From Flavobacteriaceae bacterium (GTDB lineage: Bacteria > Bacteroidota > Bacteroidia > Flavobacteriales > Flavobacteriaceae), in NCBI GenBank assembly GCA_022425945.1, contig JAKMEK010000068.1, forward strand, positions 1-35,178: a DNA stretch of 35,178 nucleotides. The letters run 5' to 3'. A program made the position numbers and the translations under genes. A model generated the notes under the pieces. It was not told where the DNA came from, searched no databases, and was given only the letters and a program-made list of their open reading frames with translations. Below, piece after piece: positions 17,012 to 25,634 of this stretch; positions within the stretch are counted from its first letter, which is position 1, and every line of letters starts with the position of its first letter.

Positions 17012-17848
17012 TTATTCGATTGTCAAACTGTTAAGGTCAATTTTTTGTAGAAACGGAATGGCTAAGCCTTCCCCTTCAGAACTAATCCAAATGGATTCAT
17101 CGGCCAGAATTTTTACGGCCTCTACTTGTGCTTTCTTAAGGGGCAAGCGATAGCGAGTGAATTTTAGATTGGAAAGTTCCTCAAGAGAAACATTATCGGC
17201 CACCAAGAGGTATTGCGATCGGTCGGGCAAATAGCCCGTCAAGACCATTCTTTTGGATTTTGGAGAATAATCACCTCCAGTAATGAGGGTTTTTACGGCT
17301 ATCTTTTTTCTACTGTGAAGGGAATAGTCTCCGGCAGTTTTTGGAAAAACATAGAGCTGCGTGGAATAGGATTTTCTGTTTTTTGAGAACAGCACCAAGC
17401 TATCTCCCACCGCAATTAGGGCTTCAGCGTCGTACTTGGTTTTCTTATTTTTCTTGAATTTTTTTTGCTTTGCATAGGCAATTGTGATAGAATCGAGCAA
17501 TTCAAAGTCCTTGGAAAGCCGATAAACGGTGAGGTCTTTTCGTCTACCATTGTTATTGCCCGTATCGGCGATGTAGTAAATGGAATCGTCTTGCGCCAAA
17601 TCTTCCCAATCACGGTTGACTGCTCCCAAAATGGGGTAGGTATCGACCAGTTCTCCCTGCTTGTTTATGCGATAGAGCAAGGCATCATCTCCAGAATCAT
17701 TATGGGTGATGAGGTCATTACCCGCTGTGGCCAAGCCAGAGGTCTCTTCGACAGCTTTGGGAAGAGCAATGGTTTTGTTGGATTGAGGTGATGTGCATGC
17801 ATAGACGAAAATAACTACACTGAGAAGGAGAGATTTATTTGAAAACAT
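17012..17848 (-). CDS. Periplasmic lipoprotein with beta-propeller-like repeats
   Basis: The 278-residue protein starts with a lipoprotein signal, LLLSVVIFVYAC (C18), with no acidic residues after the cysteine, so it is probably periplasmic. The mature part has repeats of a propeller-like type: ETSGLATAGNDLITHNDSGD, LYRINKQGELVDTYP, NRDWEDLAQDDSIYYIADTG and KYDAEALIAVGDSLVLFSKN. This pattern (S-G-L ... HNDSGD ... N-R-D-W-E-D-L-A) recurs in many Bacteroidota proteins; I know of no assigned function. It is the first gene of the leftward operon with DoxX and ABC-F. Confidence 0.75.
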   Translation of the reverse strand: MFSNKSLLLSVVIFVYACTSPQSNKTIALPKAVEETSGLATAGNDLITHNDSGDDALLYRINKQGELVDTYPILGAVNRDWEDLAQDDSIYYIADTGNNNGRRKDLTVYRLSKDFELLDSITIAYAKQKKFKKNKKTKYDAEALIAVGDSLVLFSKNRKSYSTQLYVFPKTAGDYSLHSRKKIAVKTLITGGDYSPKSKRMVLTGYLPDRSQYLLVADNVSLEELSNLKFTRYRLPLKKAQVEAVKILADESIWISSEGEGLAIPFLQKIDLNSLTIE

Positions 17849-18314
17849 TGTGTGAGAAATCGAATTTTATTTCTGTGAATATAACGATTAACTGTCTACA
17901 AATAAAAACGTTTACTGCTCTTCCTCTTTTCTTGTTGTTTTTGATAACGCTTGTGTTAATTAGGAATGAAGAATTAGGAATTAAGAATTGGGATACTGAG
18001 CTTGTCGAAGTAGTCACCTCTGATTTTGAAACACTAGATCCAGCTTTTCACCATTTTAGCGATGCTAAGCGAAGATTTTTTAGATGGATTAGGATGTAAT
18101 TTCTTTTTATTTGGTTCGACTTGGGGGAGCCTCGTTTTTATTGACTTAAACTATATTTTTATTGCATAACACAGAATTTGGAACATTACCTGCAGCCAGC
18201 AACACACATCCAGTGAATGGATAATACACGAGAAAACATGGGAATGGTATGATAGGTTTGATACATGGCAATAGATTGGGTCTTTCAAATGTATAAAAAA
18301 ATGTAACTTGAGGC
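17849..18314. other. 466-base gap with a repeat-like block and no evident gene
   Basis: No open frame on either strand looks like a protein gene. The stretch separates the start of the leftward lipoprotein operon from the rightward ACT-domain gene. It contains the repeat block at 17962-18011 and otherwise AT-rich sequence without a visible RNA fold or a clear TAnnTTTG box for either neighbour. Confidence 0.5.
17962..18011. repeat. Dispersed-repeat-like block
   Basis: The block has short repeats of gaat(g/t)-aagaat type (aggaatgaagaattaggaa, then ttaagaattggg) followed by actgagcttgtcgaagt. I recognise actgagcttgtcgaagt (reverse complement acttcgacaagctcagt) as a sequence that recurs in many Bacteroidota intergenic regions. 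Only one copy is visible here, so its dispersed nature is from memory, not shown by this window. Confidence 0.45.
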
Positions 18315-18665
18315 ATGAACCAATTCCTAGAATTTGAGTTGCTGCCGAGCGTTTATGTGTATTCGACAAAAATATGCTCGGGTATCACCCCGCTCATGTC
18401 TTTCAGGGAAGCGATGGGTGAGACCTACATTTTACAGAAAGAAGCAGCCGAAAAAAATGCACTTGAATTCAGTTTCCCAAGTCGCTGTATTCGGCTTAAT
18501 ACCCCAACAGCCTTGACGGATGTGGGCATTACTGCCCGAGTAAGCAAAGCGTTGTGTCAAAACAATATTCCGTGTAATGTTGTAGCAGCCTATCACCACG
18601 ATTATTTCTTTGTTCCAGAGCCCCTTGCAATGAATGCAATGCTAACTTTGAATAAGGGTGTTTGA
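18315..18665 (+). CDS. ACT-domain protein (ACT_3/DUF2241-like)
   Basis: A 116-residue protein with a short N-terminal segment (LLPSVYVYSTKICSG) and a C-terminal ACT-like half: FPSRCIRLNTPTALTDVGIT, ARVSKALCQNNIPCNVVAAY and HHDYFFVPEPLAMNAMLTL. The run N-V-V-A-x-Y-x-H-D-x-x-F-V-P is diagnostic for the family known as ACT_3 (DUF2241), a two-ACT-half protein with probable amino-acid binding. It is slightly shorter at the N-terminus than the ~130 residues I would expect, but an in-frame stop just upstream fixes the start at this ATG. Ligand and partner are unknown. Confidence 0.83.
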   Translation: MNQFLEFELLPSVYVYSTKICSGITPLMSFREAMGETYILQKEAAEKNALEFSFPSRCIRLNTPTALTDVGITARVSKALCQNNIPCNVVAAYHHDYFFVPEPLAMNAMLTLNKGV

Positions 18666-18733
18666 AAGCCTAAAAATTCTGTTAAAATTTAAATTGAATC
18701 CCGGGATAGAATCCCCCCTATGGTAAAATTCAT

Positions 18734-18741
18734 TACCTTTG
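18734..18741 (+). promoter_or_regulatory. Candidate -7 promoter element for the zap genes
   Basis: TACCTTTG matches TAnnTTTG and ends 22 bases before the ATG at 18764. No -33 TTG is seen at the expected distance. It would drive the ZapB-like, zapA and possibly 6S RNA/rny transcript. Confidence 0.38.
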
Positions 18742-18763
18742 GTTAAGGAGTAATGAAGGCCCT

Positions 18764-19060
18764 ATGGATGAATCAAATCAAAGTGTTGCCACCCTCGAGC
18801 AAAACATCGTGTTGTTGTTGAATAAATTAAAAGACAACCATTACGCAATCGAGTCGCTTCGCCAACAGTTGGAAGAAAGTAAAGCAATCCAACAAAAATT
18901 GGACGAAGACAACAAGGCCCTAAAAGTAAAGAATGATTCATTAGCCGTAGCCAATTCATTACTTGGTAGTGACCAAAGTAATGTAACAACCAAAAATAAA
19001 ATCAATACGCTAATCAAAGAAGTAGATGCCTGCATCGATCATTTGAATCAACTAGCGTAA
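18764..19060 (+). CDS. ZapB-like coiled-coil division protein
   Basis: The 98-residue protein is almost entirely predicted coiled coil: residues ~8-65 have heptad leucines (IVLLLNKLKDNHYAIESLRQ, then QLEESKAIQQKLDEDNKALK). A short C-terminal helix follows (INTLIKEVDACIDHLNQL). It lies nine bases upstream of zapA. This pairing and length resemble the ZapB-like partner of ZapA in Bacteroidota, which would tether the Z-ring. Coiled-coil sequences are weak evidence of identity on their own, so the call leans on the neighbour. Confidence 0.7.
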   Translation: MDESNQSVATLEQNIVLLLNKLKDNHYAIESLRQQLEESKAIQQKLDEDNKALKVKNDSLAVANSLLGSDQSNVTTKNKINTLIKEVDACIDHLNQLA

Positions 19061-19069
19061 ACAAGATTA

Positions 19070-19366
19070 ATGAGTGATTTGTTAAAAATAAAATTGACCA
19101 TAGCTGACCGGGTATATCCCTTGTCAGTTGCTCCAGAACAGGAGGAGGCATTACGTCTCTCGGCCAAGAAAATTGAAGCAATGATCAAACAGTTGGAGCA
19201 AAACTATGCGGTGCGCGACAAGCAAGATGTACTGGCCATGTGTGCCTTGCAATTTGCAACACAGTTGGAGCAGAGCCGTAAAAATGAAAAAGAGAGTACA
19301 GCCATAGATAATGCAACACTAAATCATCTCAATGCGATGATCGATGAGCATATGGCTTCTTTCTGA
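19070..19366 (+). CDS. zapA: Cell division protein ZapA
   Basis: The 98-residue protein matches ZapA: LKIKLTIADRVYPLSVAPEQEE, then RLSAKKIEAMIKQLEQNYAV and the C-terminal coiled coil with DKQDVLAMCALQFATQLEQ. ZapA binds FtsZ in the cytoplasm and bundles filaments at the Z-ring. Length is normal. It is directly followed by a structured RNA (6S candidate) and rny. Confidence 0.9.
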   Translation: MSDLLKIKLTIADRVYPLSVAPEQEEALRLSAKKIEAMIKQLEQNYAVRDKQDVLAMCALQFATQLEQSRKNEKESTAIDNATLNHLNAMIDEHMASF

Positions 19367-19380
19367 TGCGTTCTTTATAT

Positions 19381-19562
19381 AAATAATACACTTACTGCCT
19401 GTATTGGTTTACTTTTTTGATAAACTCAACGAACTTTTTTTTAAAAGAGGTGAGTCCATATGGTAAAAGCATGCTGCCCTGAGCAGATCCTTGATCCATA
19501 GGTTAGCCGCAATCCTGTAATTATGGAGTTTATGCAAATCCTAAACTGATGCAGGCTTTTTT
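19381..19562 (+). ncRNA. ssrS: 6S RNA candidate (6S-Flavo type)
   Basis: The zapA-rny gap folds as a long rod. Closing stem: 19397-19411 pairs with 19542-19556 over 15 consecutive base pairs, three of them G-U. Then an 8 x 8 symmetrical internal loop (19412-19419 and 19534-19541), then a perfect 8-bp stem ataaactc/gagtttat (19420-19427 with 19526-19533). An apical hairpin ctgc/gcag is at 19474-19477 and 19483-19486. A run of six T at 19557-19562 directly follows the closing stem, as in an intrinsic terminator. Size (~170 nt), rod shape with an internal bubble and position next to zapA (as in E. coli ssrS) fit 6S RNA, which binds and sequesters RNA polymerase. Ends are estimated from the fold; the 5' end is unknown. 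Confidence 0.75.
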
Positions 19563-19580
19563 GATTTAATTTTTACTCAA

Positions 19581-21146
19581 ATGACAACAACAATATTCAT
19601 TATAGGTGCAGCGATAGGCGGAGGTTTACTCAGTCTTATCGGTATACAAATAGTACAACGCACTAAGTCTAGTTCACGCATCAAAAAAAGTGAACAGCAA
19701 GCAAAGCGCATCATTAAAAAGGCGCACCAAGAGTCGGACAGAATTAAAAAAGACAAAATGTTGCAAGCCAAAGAGCGCTTCATCGAGTTAAAGTCTGAAC
19801 ATGAAAAAGCAATTTCCTTACGTGAAAAAACGGTGGAAGAAGTTGAAAAACGCGCCAGAGAAAAAGAAAACAATCTCAATAAAGAACTTTCAAGAAACAA
19901 AAGTGTTAACGAACGTTTAGAGCAGAAGGCCAATAATTTTGATCAGCGTATCCAAAACATTGATCGCAAAAAAGCAGAATTGGACAAGGCAGAAAAGCGC
20001 TACCAAGAACAATTAGAGGTTGTGTCTGGCTTAAGTACTGAAGAGGCAAAAAAAGAACTGATCTCTTCCCTAGAAGATGCTGCCCGAACAGAAGCAATGT
20101 CCTTCATTCAAAAATCCATTGAAGAAGCAAAACTCTCTGCCGAGCAAGAGGCTAAAAAGATAATCATCAACACCATTCAACGTATCGGAACGGAAGAAGC
20201 TGTAGAGAACTGTGTTTCGGTATTCAATATAGACTCTGACGATGTGAAAGGAAGAATTATCGGAAGAGAAGGGCGAAACATTCGTGCCATAGAAGCAGCA
20301 ACTGGTGTAGAAATCATTGTAGATGACACTCCCGAGGCAATCATACTTTCCTGCTTTGACTCTGTACGTCGTGAGGTAGCACGTTTGTCCCTACACCGCT
20401 TAGTGACAGATGGTAGAATTCATCCTGCCCGTATTGAAGAAGTGGTGCAAAAGACCAAAAAGCAGATTGAAAATGAAATCATAGAAGTGGGTAAACGGGC
20501 TGTTATTGACCTTGGAATTCATGGGCTAAGTCCTGAACTGATCAAAATGGTAGGTCGAATGAAATACCGTTCTTCTTATGGGCAAAACTTATTGCAGCAC
20601 TCCCGCGAGGTTGCGAAGTTATGTGGTGTAATGGCGTCAGAACTTGGGATTAACCCTAAGCTCGCCAAACGTGCAGGACTCCTCCATGATATAGGAAAAG
20701 TTCCTGAAGAAGAAACAGAAGTGCCTCACGCAATCCTCGGTATGCAGTGGGCAGAAAAGCACGGCGAAAAGTCAGAAGTGTGTAACGCCATTGGAGCGCA
20801 TCACGATGAGATTGAAATGACCTCTTTATTATCACCCATAGTTCAGGTTTGTGACGCCATTTCTGGTGCTCGTCCTGGCGCAAGACGTCAAGTACTTGAC
20901 AGTTATATTCAGCGATTGAAAGACTTGGAGAAGATAGCCTTTGATTTCAATGGTGTGAGCAAGGCCTATGCCATTCAGGCTGGAAGAGAATTACGTGTCA
21001 TTGTTGAAAGTGAGAAAGTGTCTGACAATAATGCGGCTGAGCTTTCTTTCCAGATTTCTCAAAAAATTCAGACCGACATGACCTATCCTGGACAGGTAAA
21101 GGTGACGGTTATTCGTGAAACAAGAGCCGTTAATGTAGCCAAATAA
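19581..21146 (+). CDS. rny: Ribonuclease Y
   Basis: The 521-residue protein has one N-terminal transmembrane helix ([21 protein letters not shown]), a long charged coiled coil (residues ~25-190), a KH domain with [19 protein letters not shown], and an HD domain with [23 protein letters not shown] (H369, D370) and [10 protein letters not shown]. It is the membrane-bound endoribonuclease that starts mRNA decay in many bacteria lacking RNase E. Length matches the family (~510-525). It follows the 6S RNA candidate, and its stop abuts the convergent glpF stop (TAA then TTA). Confidence 0.96.
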   Translation: MTTTIFIIGAAIGGGLLSLIGIQIVQRTKSSSRIKKSEQQAKRIIKKAHQESDRIKKDKMLQAKERFIELKSEHEKAISLREKTVEEVEKRAREKENNLNKELSRNKSVNERLEQKANNFDQRIQNIDRKKAELDKAEKRYQEQLEVVSGLSTEEAKKELISSLEDAARTEAMSFIQKSIEEAKLSAEQEAKKIIINTIQRIGTEEAVENCVSVFNIDSDDVKGRIIGREGRNIRAIEAATGVEIIVDDTPEAIILSCFDSVRREVARLSLHRLVTDGRIHPARIEEVVQKTKKQIENEIIEVGKRAVIDLGIHGLSPELIKMVGRMKYRSSYGQNLLQHSREVAKLCGVMASELGINPKLAKRAGLLHDIGKVPEEETEVPHAILGMQWAEKHGEKSEVCNAIGAHHDEIEMTSLLSPIVQVCDAISGARPGARRQVLDSYIQRLKDLEKIAFDFNGVSKAYAIQAGRELRVIVESEKVSDNNAAELSFQISQKIQTDMTYPGQVKVTVIRETRAVNVAK

Positions 21147-21890
21147 TTAGGCCATTAATATGTTGTAGAGTATTCCCGCAGCTATTGCTCCAGTGATGGG
21201 GCCAAATACAGGTATCCAGCTGTAAGCCCAATCGGCTTTTTTATTTTTTCGTGGAAGTAACTGATACATTAGACGTGGTCCAAAATCTCGGGCAGGATTA
21301 ATTGCGTATCCGGTTGTGCCTCCTAATGCCATACCGATGACCCATACCAAAATAGCTACCGGTAAAGATTCTAGCGAACCAATGCCAAAATTTTGTGTCA
21401 CCGCTCCATCAATAACGATGTTTGGGGAAGCGATAAAAAATATACCAAAAACAAGGACAAAGGTTCCAAGAGCTTCACTAAAGAAGTTATTCTTGTAATT
21501 ACGAATGGCTGGTGCAGTACAAAAAGTTCCGCGTATGGTGTCTTCATCTTCTGTTTCACGGTAATGATCGATATACAAAATATAGCACAACCAACTGCCA
21601 AACATTGCGCCCAAAAGTTGGGCAAGGAGGTAGGTGGGAACCAAGCTCCATGAAAATTTTCCAATAATAGCTAAGCCAATGGTTACTGCTGGGTTGAGGT
21701 GAGCCCCGCTAAATTGCCCTGTCACATAGGCGCCAACAAAGACCGCAAAACCCCAGGCAATTGTAATGAGTAATAAGGGGGTTTGATCCTCTCCATAAGT
21801 TTTCTTTAAACTCACATTGGCTACTACGCCTGCTCCCAAGAGGAGCAATAAACTGGTGCCGATAAATTCAGCGATAAATGGAGTCATCAT
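21147..21890 (-). CDS. glpF: Glycerol facilitator (MIP family)
   Basis: The 247-residue aquaglyceroporin has six helices and both half-helix signatures: N66-P-A in HLNPAVTIG and N198-P-A-R-D in YAINPARDFGPR. The aspartate after the second NPA motif is the mark of glycerol-conducting rather than water-only channels. It passes glycerol into the cytoplasm for GlpK. Its start overlaps the glpD stop by four bases (21887-21890), so it is the last gene of the glpK-glpD-glpF operon. Confidence 0.95.
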   Translation of the reverse strand: MMTPFIAEFIGTSLLLLLGAGVVANVSLKKTYGEDQTPLLLITIAWGFAVFVGAYVTGQFSGAHLNPAVTIGLAIIGKFSWSLVPTYLLAQLLGAMFGSWLCYILYIDHYRETEDEDTIRGTFCTAPAIRNYKNNFFSEALGTFVLVFGIFFIASPNIVIDGAVTQNFGIGSLESLPVAILVWVIGMALGGTTGYAINPARDFGPRLMYQLLPRKNKKADWAYSWIPVFGPITGAIAAGILYNILMA

Positions 21891-23440
21891 TGTATTAAAT
21901 AGTTTTGTGTTAAAGTAGTATAATTTTCAATTTGTGCGGCAATCCAGCTCTTGTCTTTTCCCATTTCTTTCCCCATAATGGCAGCTACTATTGGTGCTAA
22001 AATAAGGCTTTCTGATGCATTGAGAAAAAGCACTCTAGTACGACGCGCAAGAACATCTTCAACGGTCATGGCCATTTCTTCTTGTACTGCCCATATGACC
22101 TGATTTTTGGTCAAATGAACTTCTTTACTCAAAGAAGTATTTCCCTCCGGATCAAGCTTAATGATTTTATCAATATCTACACCATAGACATGCAGTGGAT
22201 TGGTCCAATCAGAATTATAATCGTATCCATGTACAGGAAGATTATGGGTAATGCATCCACGTTCTGGTAAGCCCCCAACGGACTGAGCTGTGTTGATAAT
22301 GTCCTCAGCCATTTTCCGATAGGTTGTCCATTTTCCACCCAAAATGCTTACAAGGCCAGAGGTGCTAACCAATACCTTGTGGTGACGCGAAATTTCTTTG
22401 GTTGCACTTCCATCATCTTCTGGGGCTGCTAAAGGACGTAGACCCGCGAAAACACTCTTAATGTCTGCACGTGTAGGTGGAGTGGTCATGTACATTCCTG
22501 CGTTATCTAAAATGAATTGGATTTCTTCTTCCTTAGCTTTGGGTTCTACCAAAGCTGTTTCAATTTGCGTGTCTGTTGTTCCCACAACCACATAATCGTT
22601 CCAAGGTACCGCAAAGAGCACCCGACCATCAGAAGTGTGTGGAACCATAATTGCGTGAGGCCCACTCAAGAAGCTTTTGTCAAGTACAATATGAACACCC
22701 TGACTTGGAACAATGCGTTTTTTTGCATTGGCCTGATCCATTTGAATGACTTCATCGGAAAAAACACCTGTAGCATTAATGACTACCTTGGCTTCAATTG
22801 TATAGGTTTTTCCACTCAGTTCATCTTTGGCTTCTACTCCGTTGATCATGCCGTTTTCTTTCGTCATGCCTATGACCGAAAAATAGTTTAGTAGACTTGC
22901 TCCGTGATTTTCAGCTGTCTGTGCCAAACTAATCGCCATCCGTGCATCGTCAAACTGTCCGTCGTGATAAATGACTCCTCCACGTAAACCTTTCTTTTTT
23001 ACATTGGGGATAAGGTCAATGGTTTCCGCTCGGTCGAGGAGGGTAGATGGACCTAAGCCAAGGTTCCCTGCCATCATATCATAAATTTTTAATCCAATTC
23101 CATAAAAAGGACTATTCCACCAGTCGTAAGAAGGAATGACAAAACTGAGGTCTTGTACCAAATGTGGGGCATTTTTTCGCATGATTCCCCGCTCTTTCAG
23201 GGCTTCTATAACCAATGACACATCCCCATTTTGCAAATAGCGAACGCCACCGTGGACCAGTTTGGTGCTTCTAGAAGAAGTTCCTTTGGCAAAGTCATGT
23301 TTTTCAAGTAGAAGGGTTCTATAACCTCGACTTGCAGCGTCTACTGCGGCACCTAGACCAGAGGCTCCGCCACCCACAATGAGTACATCCCAGGGTTTTT
23401 TGCGTGTAGTTATTTTGGTTAGGTGTTGTTCTCTATTCAT
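21887..23440 (-). CDS. glpD: Glycerol-3-phosphate dehydrogenase, FAD-dependent
   Basis: The 517-residue flavoprotein has an N-terminal FAD-binding motif G23-G-G-A-S-G28 (DVLIVGGGASGLGAAVDAAS), the family stretch FAKGTSSRSTKLVHGGVRYL, and VVGTTDTQI and SVFAGLRPLA in the middle. It oxidises glycerol-3-phosphate to dihydroxyacetone phosphate and passes electrons to the quinone pool at the inner membrane. The C-terminal domain resembles GlpD/GlpA-type accessory domains. Six bases separate it from glpK and four overlap glpF. Confidence 0.94.
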   Translation of the reverse strand: MNREQHLTKITTRKKPWDVLIVGGGASGLGAAVDAASRGYRTLLLEKHDFAKGTSSRSTKLVHGGVRYLQNGDVSLVIEALKERGIMRKNAPHLVQDLSFVIPSYDWWNSPFYGIGLKIYDMMAGNLGLGPSTLLDRAETIDLIPNVKKKGLRGGVIYHDGQFDDARMAISLAQTAENHGASLLNYFSVIGMTKENGMINGVEAKDELSGKTYTIEAKVVINATGVFSDEVIQMDQANAKKRIVPSQGVHIVLDKSFLSGPHAIMVPHTSDGRVLFAVPWNDYVVVGTTDTQIETALVEPKAKEEEIQFILDNAGMYMTTPPTRADIKSVFAGLRPLAAPEDDGSATKEISRHHKVLVSTSGLVSILGGKWTTYRKMAEDIINTAQSVGGLPERGCITHNLPVHGYDYNSDWTNPLHVYGVDIDKIIKLDPEGNTSLSKEVHLTKNQVIWAVQEEMAMTVEDVLARRTRVLFLNASESLILAPIVAAIMGKEMGKDKSWIAAQIENYTTLTQNYLIQ

Positions 23441-23446
23441 GGGTGC

Positions 23447-24916
23447 TTATTTGAGTACTTTAGGAATGCGTTTTTCCCATAAATCAATGCAATCCTGCGT
23501 GTTGGGATCGTTTTGGGGTTGAAAGGATTTGTTTTCTTTCCAAATGGTTTGAAGTTCTGCTTCGTCTTTCCAAAAGCCTACTGCAAGCCCTGCAAAGAAG
23601 GCGGCTCCTAAGGCAGTCGTTTCGGTTGTATCTGGACGGATGACCGCTTTATTCAAAATGTTGGCTTGAAGCTGCATCAGTAAATCATTGTTGCTTGCAC
23701 CGCCATCTACTTTTAGGTTGGCAAAATGTACTCCGGCATCTTTTTGCATTTCTACGATGATGTCTCTGGAGCGAAGCGCAATGGCCTCCAATGCGGCACG
23801 TGCGATATGCCCCTTTTGTGTTCCACGCGTAATCCCCATGATGGCACCTGTGGCTTCAGGATCCCAAAACGGAGCACCCAAGCCGGAGAGGGCCGGAATG
23901 AACGTAATGCCACCGTTGTTTTCTACAGTATTGGCCAAGGCTTCAATTTCTGGGGCCGCGTCGATGATTTGAAGTTGGTCGCGTAGCCATTGAATCAATG
24001 CGCCAGCGATAAAAACACTACCTTCTAGAGCGTAGGTTATTTTTCCATTCAACTGCCACCCAATGGTGGTCAGCATTTTGTTGTGGGAAACAACCGCTTT
24101 TTCTCCGGTGTTCATGATACAAAAACAACCCGTTCCATAGGTATTCTTGACATCACCCGGATTGATGCACAATTGACCAAATAGCGCAGCTTGCTGATCT
24201 CCAGCTATTCCACTAATGGGAATTGCTTTTCCCAGTACAGAGGCTTCAGTTTCTCCCACTATTTCAGATGAACTGACCACTTTAGGGAGTAAGGAAACTG
24301 GAATGTTGAGTAACTCCAATAATTCTTGATCCCATTCGAGGCTATGGATGTTAAAGATCAAGGTGCGACTTGCGTTGGTTACATCGGTCGTATGAACTTT
24401 TCCCTCGGTTAGATTCCATATTAGCCAGGTGTCGATCGTTCCAAAAGCGAGTTCTCCAGCATCAGCACGTTTTCGAAGGCTAGGGTCACTATCAAGTATC
24501 CACTTGATTTTTGTGCCCGAAAAATAAGCGTCGAGTACCAAACCGGTTTTGGTTAAAAAAGTGGATGCTTCAGCTTGTAATTCATCACAAATTGAGGCGG
24601 TTCTTCGGTCTTGCCAAACAATGGCATTATGAACGGGTTCGCCTGTTTTACGGTCCCAAATTACTGTGGTTTCTCGCTGATTGGTAATTCCCATTGCAGC
24701 AATATCATCGATGGATATCCCCTCGGAGTCGATAACCTCCCGTATTGCTTTGAGTTGGGTTGCCCATATTTCTGTAGCATTGTGTTCTACCCAGCTTTCC
24801 TTAGGAAAGTATTGTGGGAATTCGTGTTGGGCAGTAGCTTTTGCCTGTCCCATTTTGTCAAATAATATTGCACGAGAACTCGTGGTTCCTGCATCTATCG
24901 AGAGTATATATTTCAT
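23447..24916 (-). CDS. glpK: Glycerol kinase
   Basis: The 489-residue FGGY kinase opens with [19 protein letters not shown] and has [48 protein letters not shown]-like [40 protein letters not shown] and [18 protein letters not shown]. It phosphorylates glycerol at C3 using ATP. It is the first gene of the glp operon (glpK, glpD, glpF). A TAnnTTTG-like box about 100 bases upstream is a possible promoter. No GlpR-type regulator is nearby. Confidence 0.96.
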   Translation of the reverse strand: MKYILSIDAGTTSSRAILFDKMGQAKATAQHEFPQYFPKESWVEHNATEIWATQLKAIREVIDSEGISIDDIAAMGITNQRETTVIWDRKTGEPVHNAIVWQDRRTASICDELQAEASTFLTKTGLVLDAYFSGTKIKWILDSDPSLRKRADAGELAFGTIDTWLIWNLTEGKVHTTDVTNASRTLIFNIHSLEWDQELLELLNIPVSLLPKVVSSSEIVGETEASVLGKAIPISGIAGDQQAALFGQLCINPGDVKNTYGTGCFCIMNTGEKAVVSHNKMLTTIGWQLNGKITYALEGSVFIAGALIQWLRDQLQIIDAAPEIEALANTVENNGGITFIPALSGLGAPFWDPEATGAIMGITRGTQKGHIARAALEAIALRSRDIIVEMQKDAGVHFANLKVDGGASNNDLLMQLQANILNKAVIRPDTTETTALGAAFFAGLAVGFWKDEAELQTIWKENKSFQPQNDPNTQDCIDLWEKRIPKVLK

Positions 24917-25012
24917 TTAATATAACTTGGTTCTAAATTGAGTCGTCACCCTTTATCGAATCTGTGAAACTTAAGTGATTGCAACAATGTATTAAAAAAC
25001 TACTGATCTATC

Positions 25013-25020
25013 CAAAATTA
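25013..25020 (-). promoter_or_regulatory. Candidate -7 promoter element of the glp operon
   Basis: Read on the minus strand the sequence is TAATTTTG, matching TAnnTTTG, about 97 bases before the glpK ATG. No -33 TTG is at the usual distance. The 227-base region upstream of glpK otherwise shows no fold or clear operator. Confidence 0.3.
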
Positions 25021-25143
25021 TGTACCATTAATCAATTGAATTGTACTTTCAAATGATAGATGTCATTACGGAGATCAAGTTTATCTTCAGGAAACAGTTA
25101 GTGTAGTCGCAAAATTGGTCGGGAGTTAGTGAACAAACAAGCA

Positions 25144-25560
25144 CTATTTTTTTATCGGGTATTTTACTTTCCATTCGGGATCGTAATGAAAGAAGAAATT
25201 CGCCCAGATTATTTTTGATAAGGCATTGAGGTAGGGAGCCAAAACGATCAATACAACAAAGATGGACCAGAAGGCTTTTAGAAAGGAAAATGACTCCATT
25301 AACAAATGGTTCATTACAATTACTGCAACCATCACCGCCACTCCTAGGGCATAAGCAACAAACATAGAGCCGAAATAAAAACTGGGTTCTAAATGATAAT
25401 TCAGTGCGCAGCTAGGGCAGCTTTTCCTGACCGAAGTTAGACCGCTAAAGTCATAAACTTTTCGTTGAATAAACGCTCCCTCGTGACAGCGGGGACAACG
25501 TATAAATAATATGCTATTGAGTTTGTGACCTCTAGAAAACATCCTATGTTTTTTCAACAA
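25144..25560 (-). CDS. DUF983 membrane protein
   Basis: The 138-residue protein has two zinc-ribbon-like Cys pairs near its start (CPRCHEG and SCPSCALNYHLEP) and, after FYFGSMFVAYALG, two or three transmembrane helices with a conserved C-terminal stretch. This is the DUF983 pattern. The family is widespread in Bacteroidota and Proteobacteria with unknown function. An alternative start at 25542 (MFSRGHK) is possible. It stands alone between the glp operon and acs. Confidence 0.85.
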   Translation of the reverse strand: MLKKHRMFSRGHKLNSILFIRCPRCHEGAFIQRKVYDFSGLTSVRKSCPSCALNYHLEPSFYFGSMFVAYALGVAVMVAVIVMNHLLMESFSFLKAFWSIFVVLIVLAPYLNALSKIIWANFFFHYDPEWKVKYPIKK

Positions 25561-25634
25561 TTTAATATCTTTTTATGGATTGTAGAGGGGTTTGAAATCT
25601 ATTTTTTATCTTGGGTAACCTAAGAAATAGATGA

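Noticed and set aside
18151-18369. Minus-strand open frame in the gap before the ACT-domain gene
   Set aside because: It overlaps the ACT gene start, has a composition like translated non-coding DNA, and lacks any motif.
18315-18665. Frameshift or N-terminal truncation of the ACT-domain gene
   Set aside because: An in-frame stop lies just upstream of the ATG and the domain core is complete; a modestly short N-terminus needs no frameshift.
25032-25039. tcaattga palindrome upstream of glpK as an operator
   Set aside because: Eight-base palindromes of this composition are common by chance in AT-rich DNA, and no second half-site or regulator supports it.
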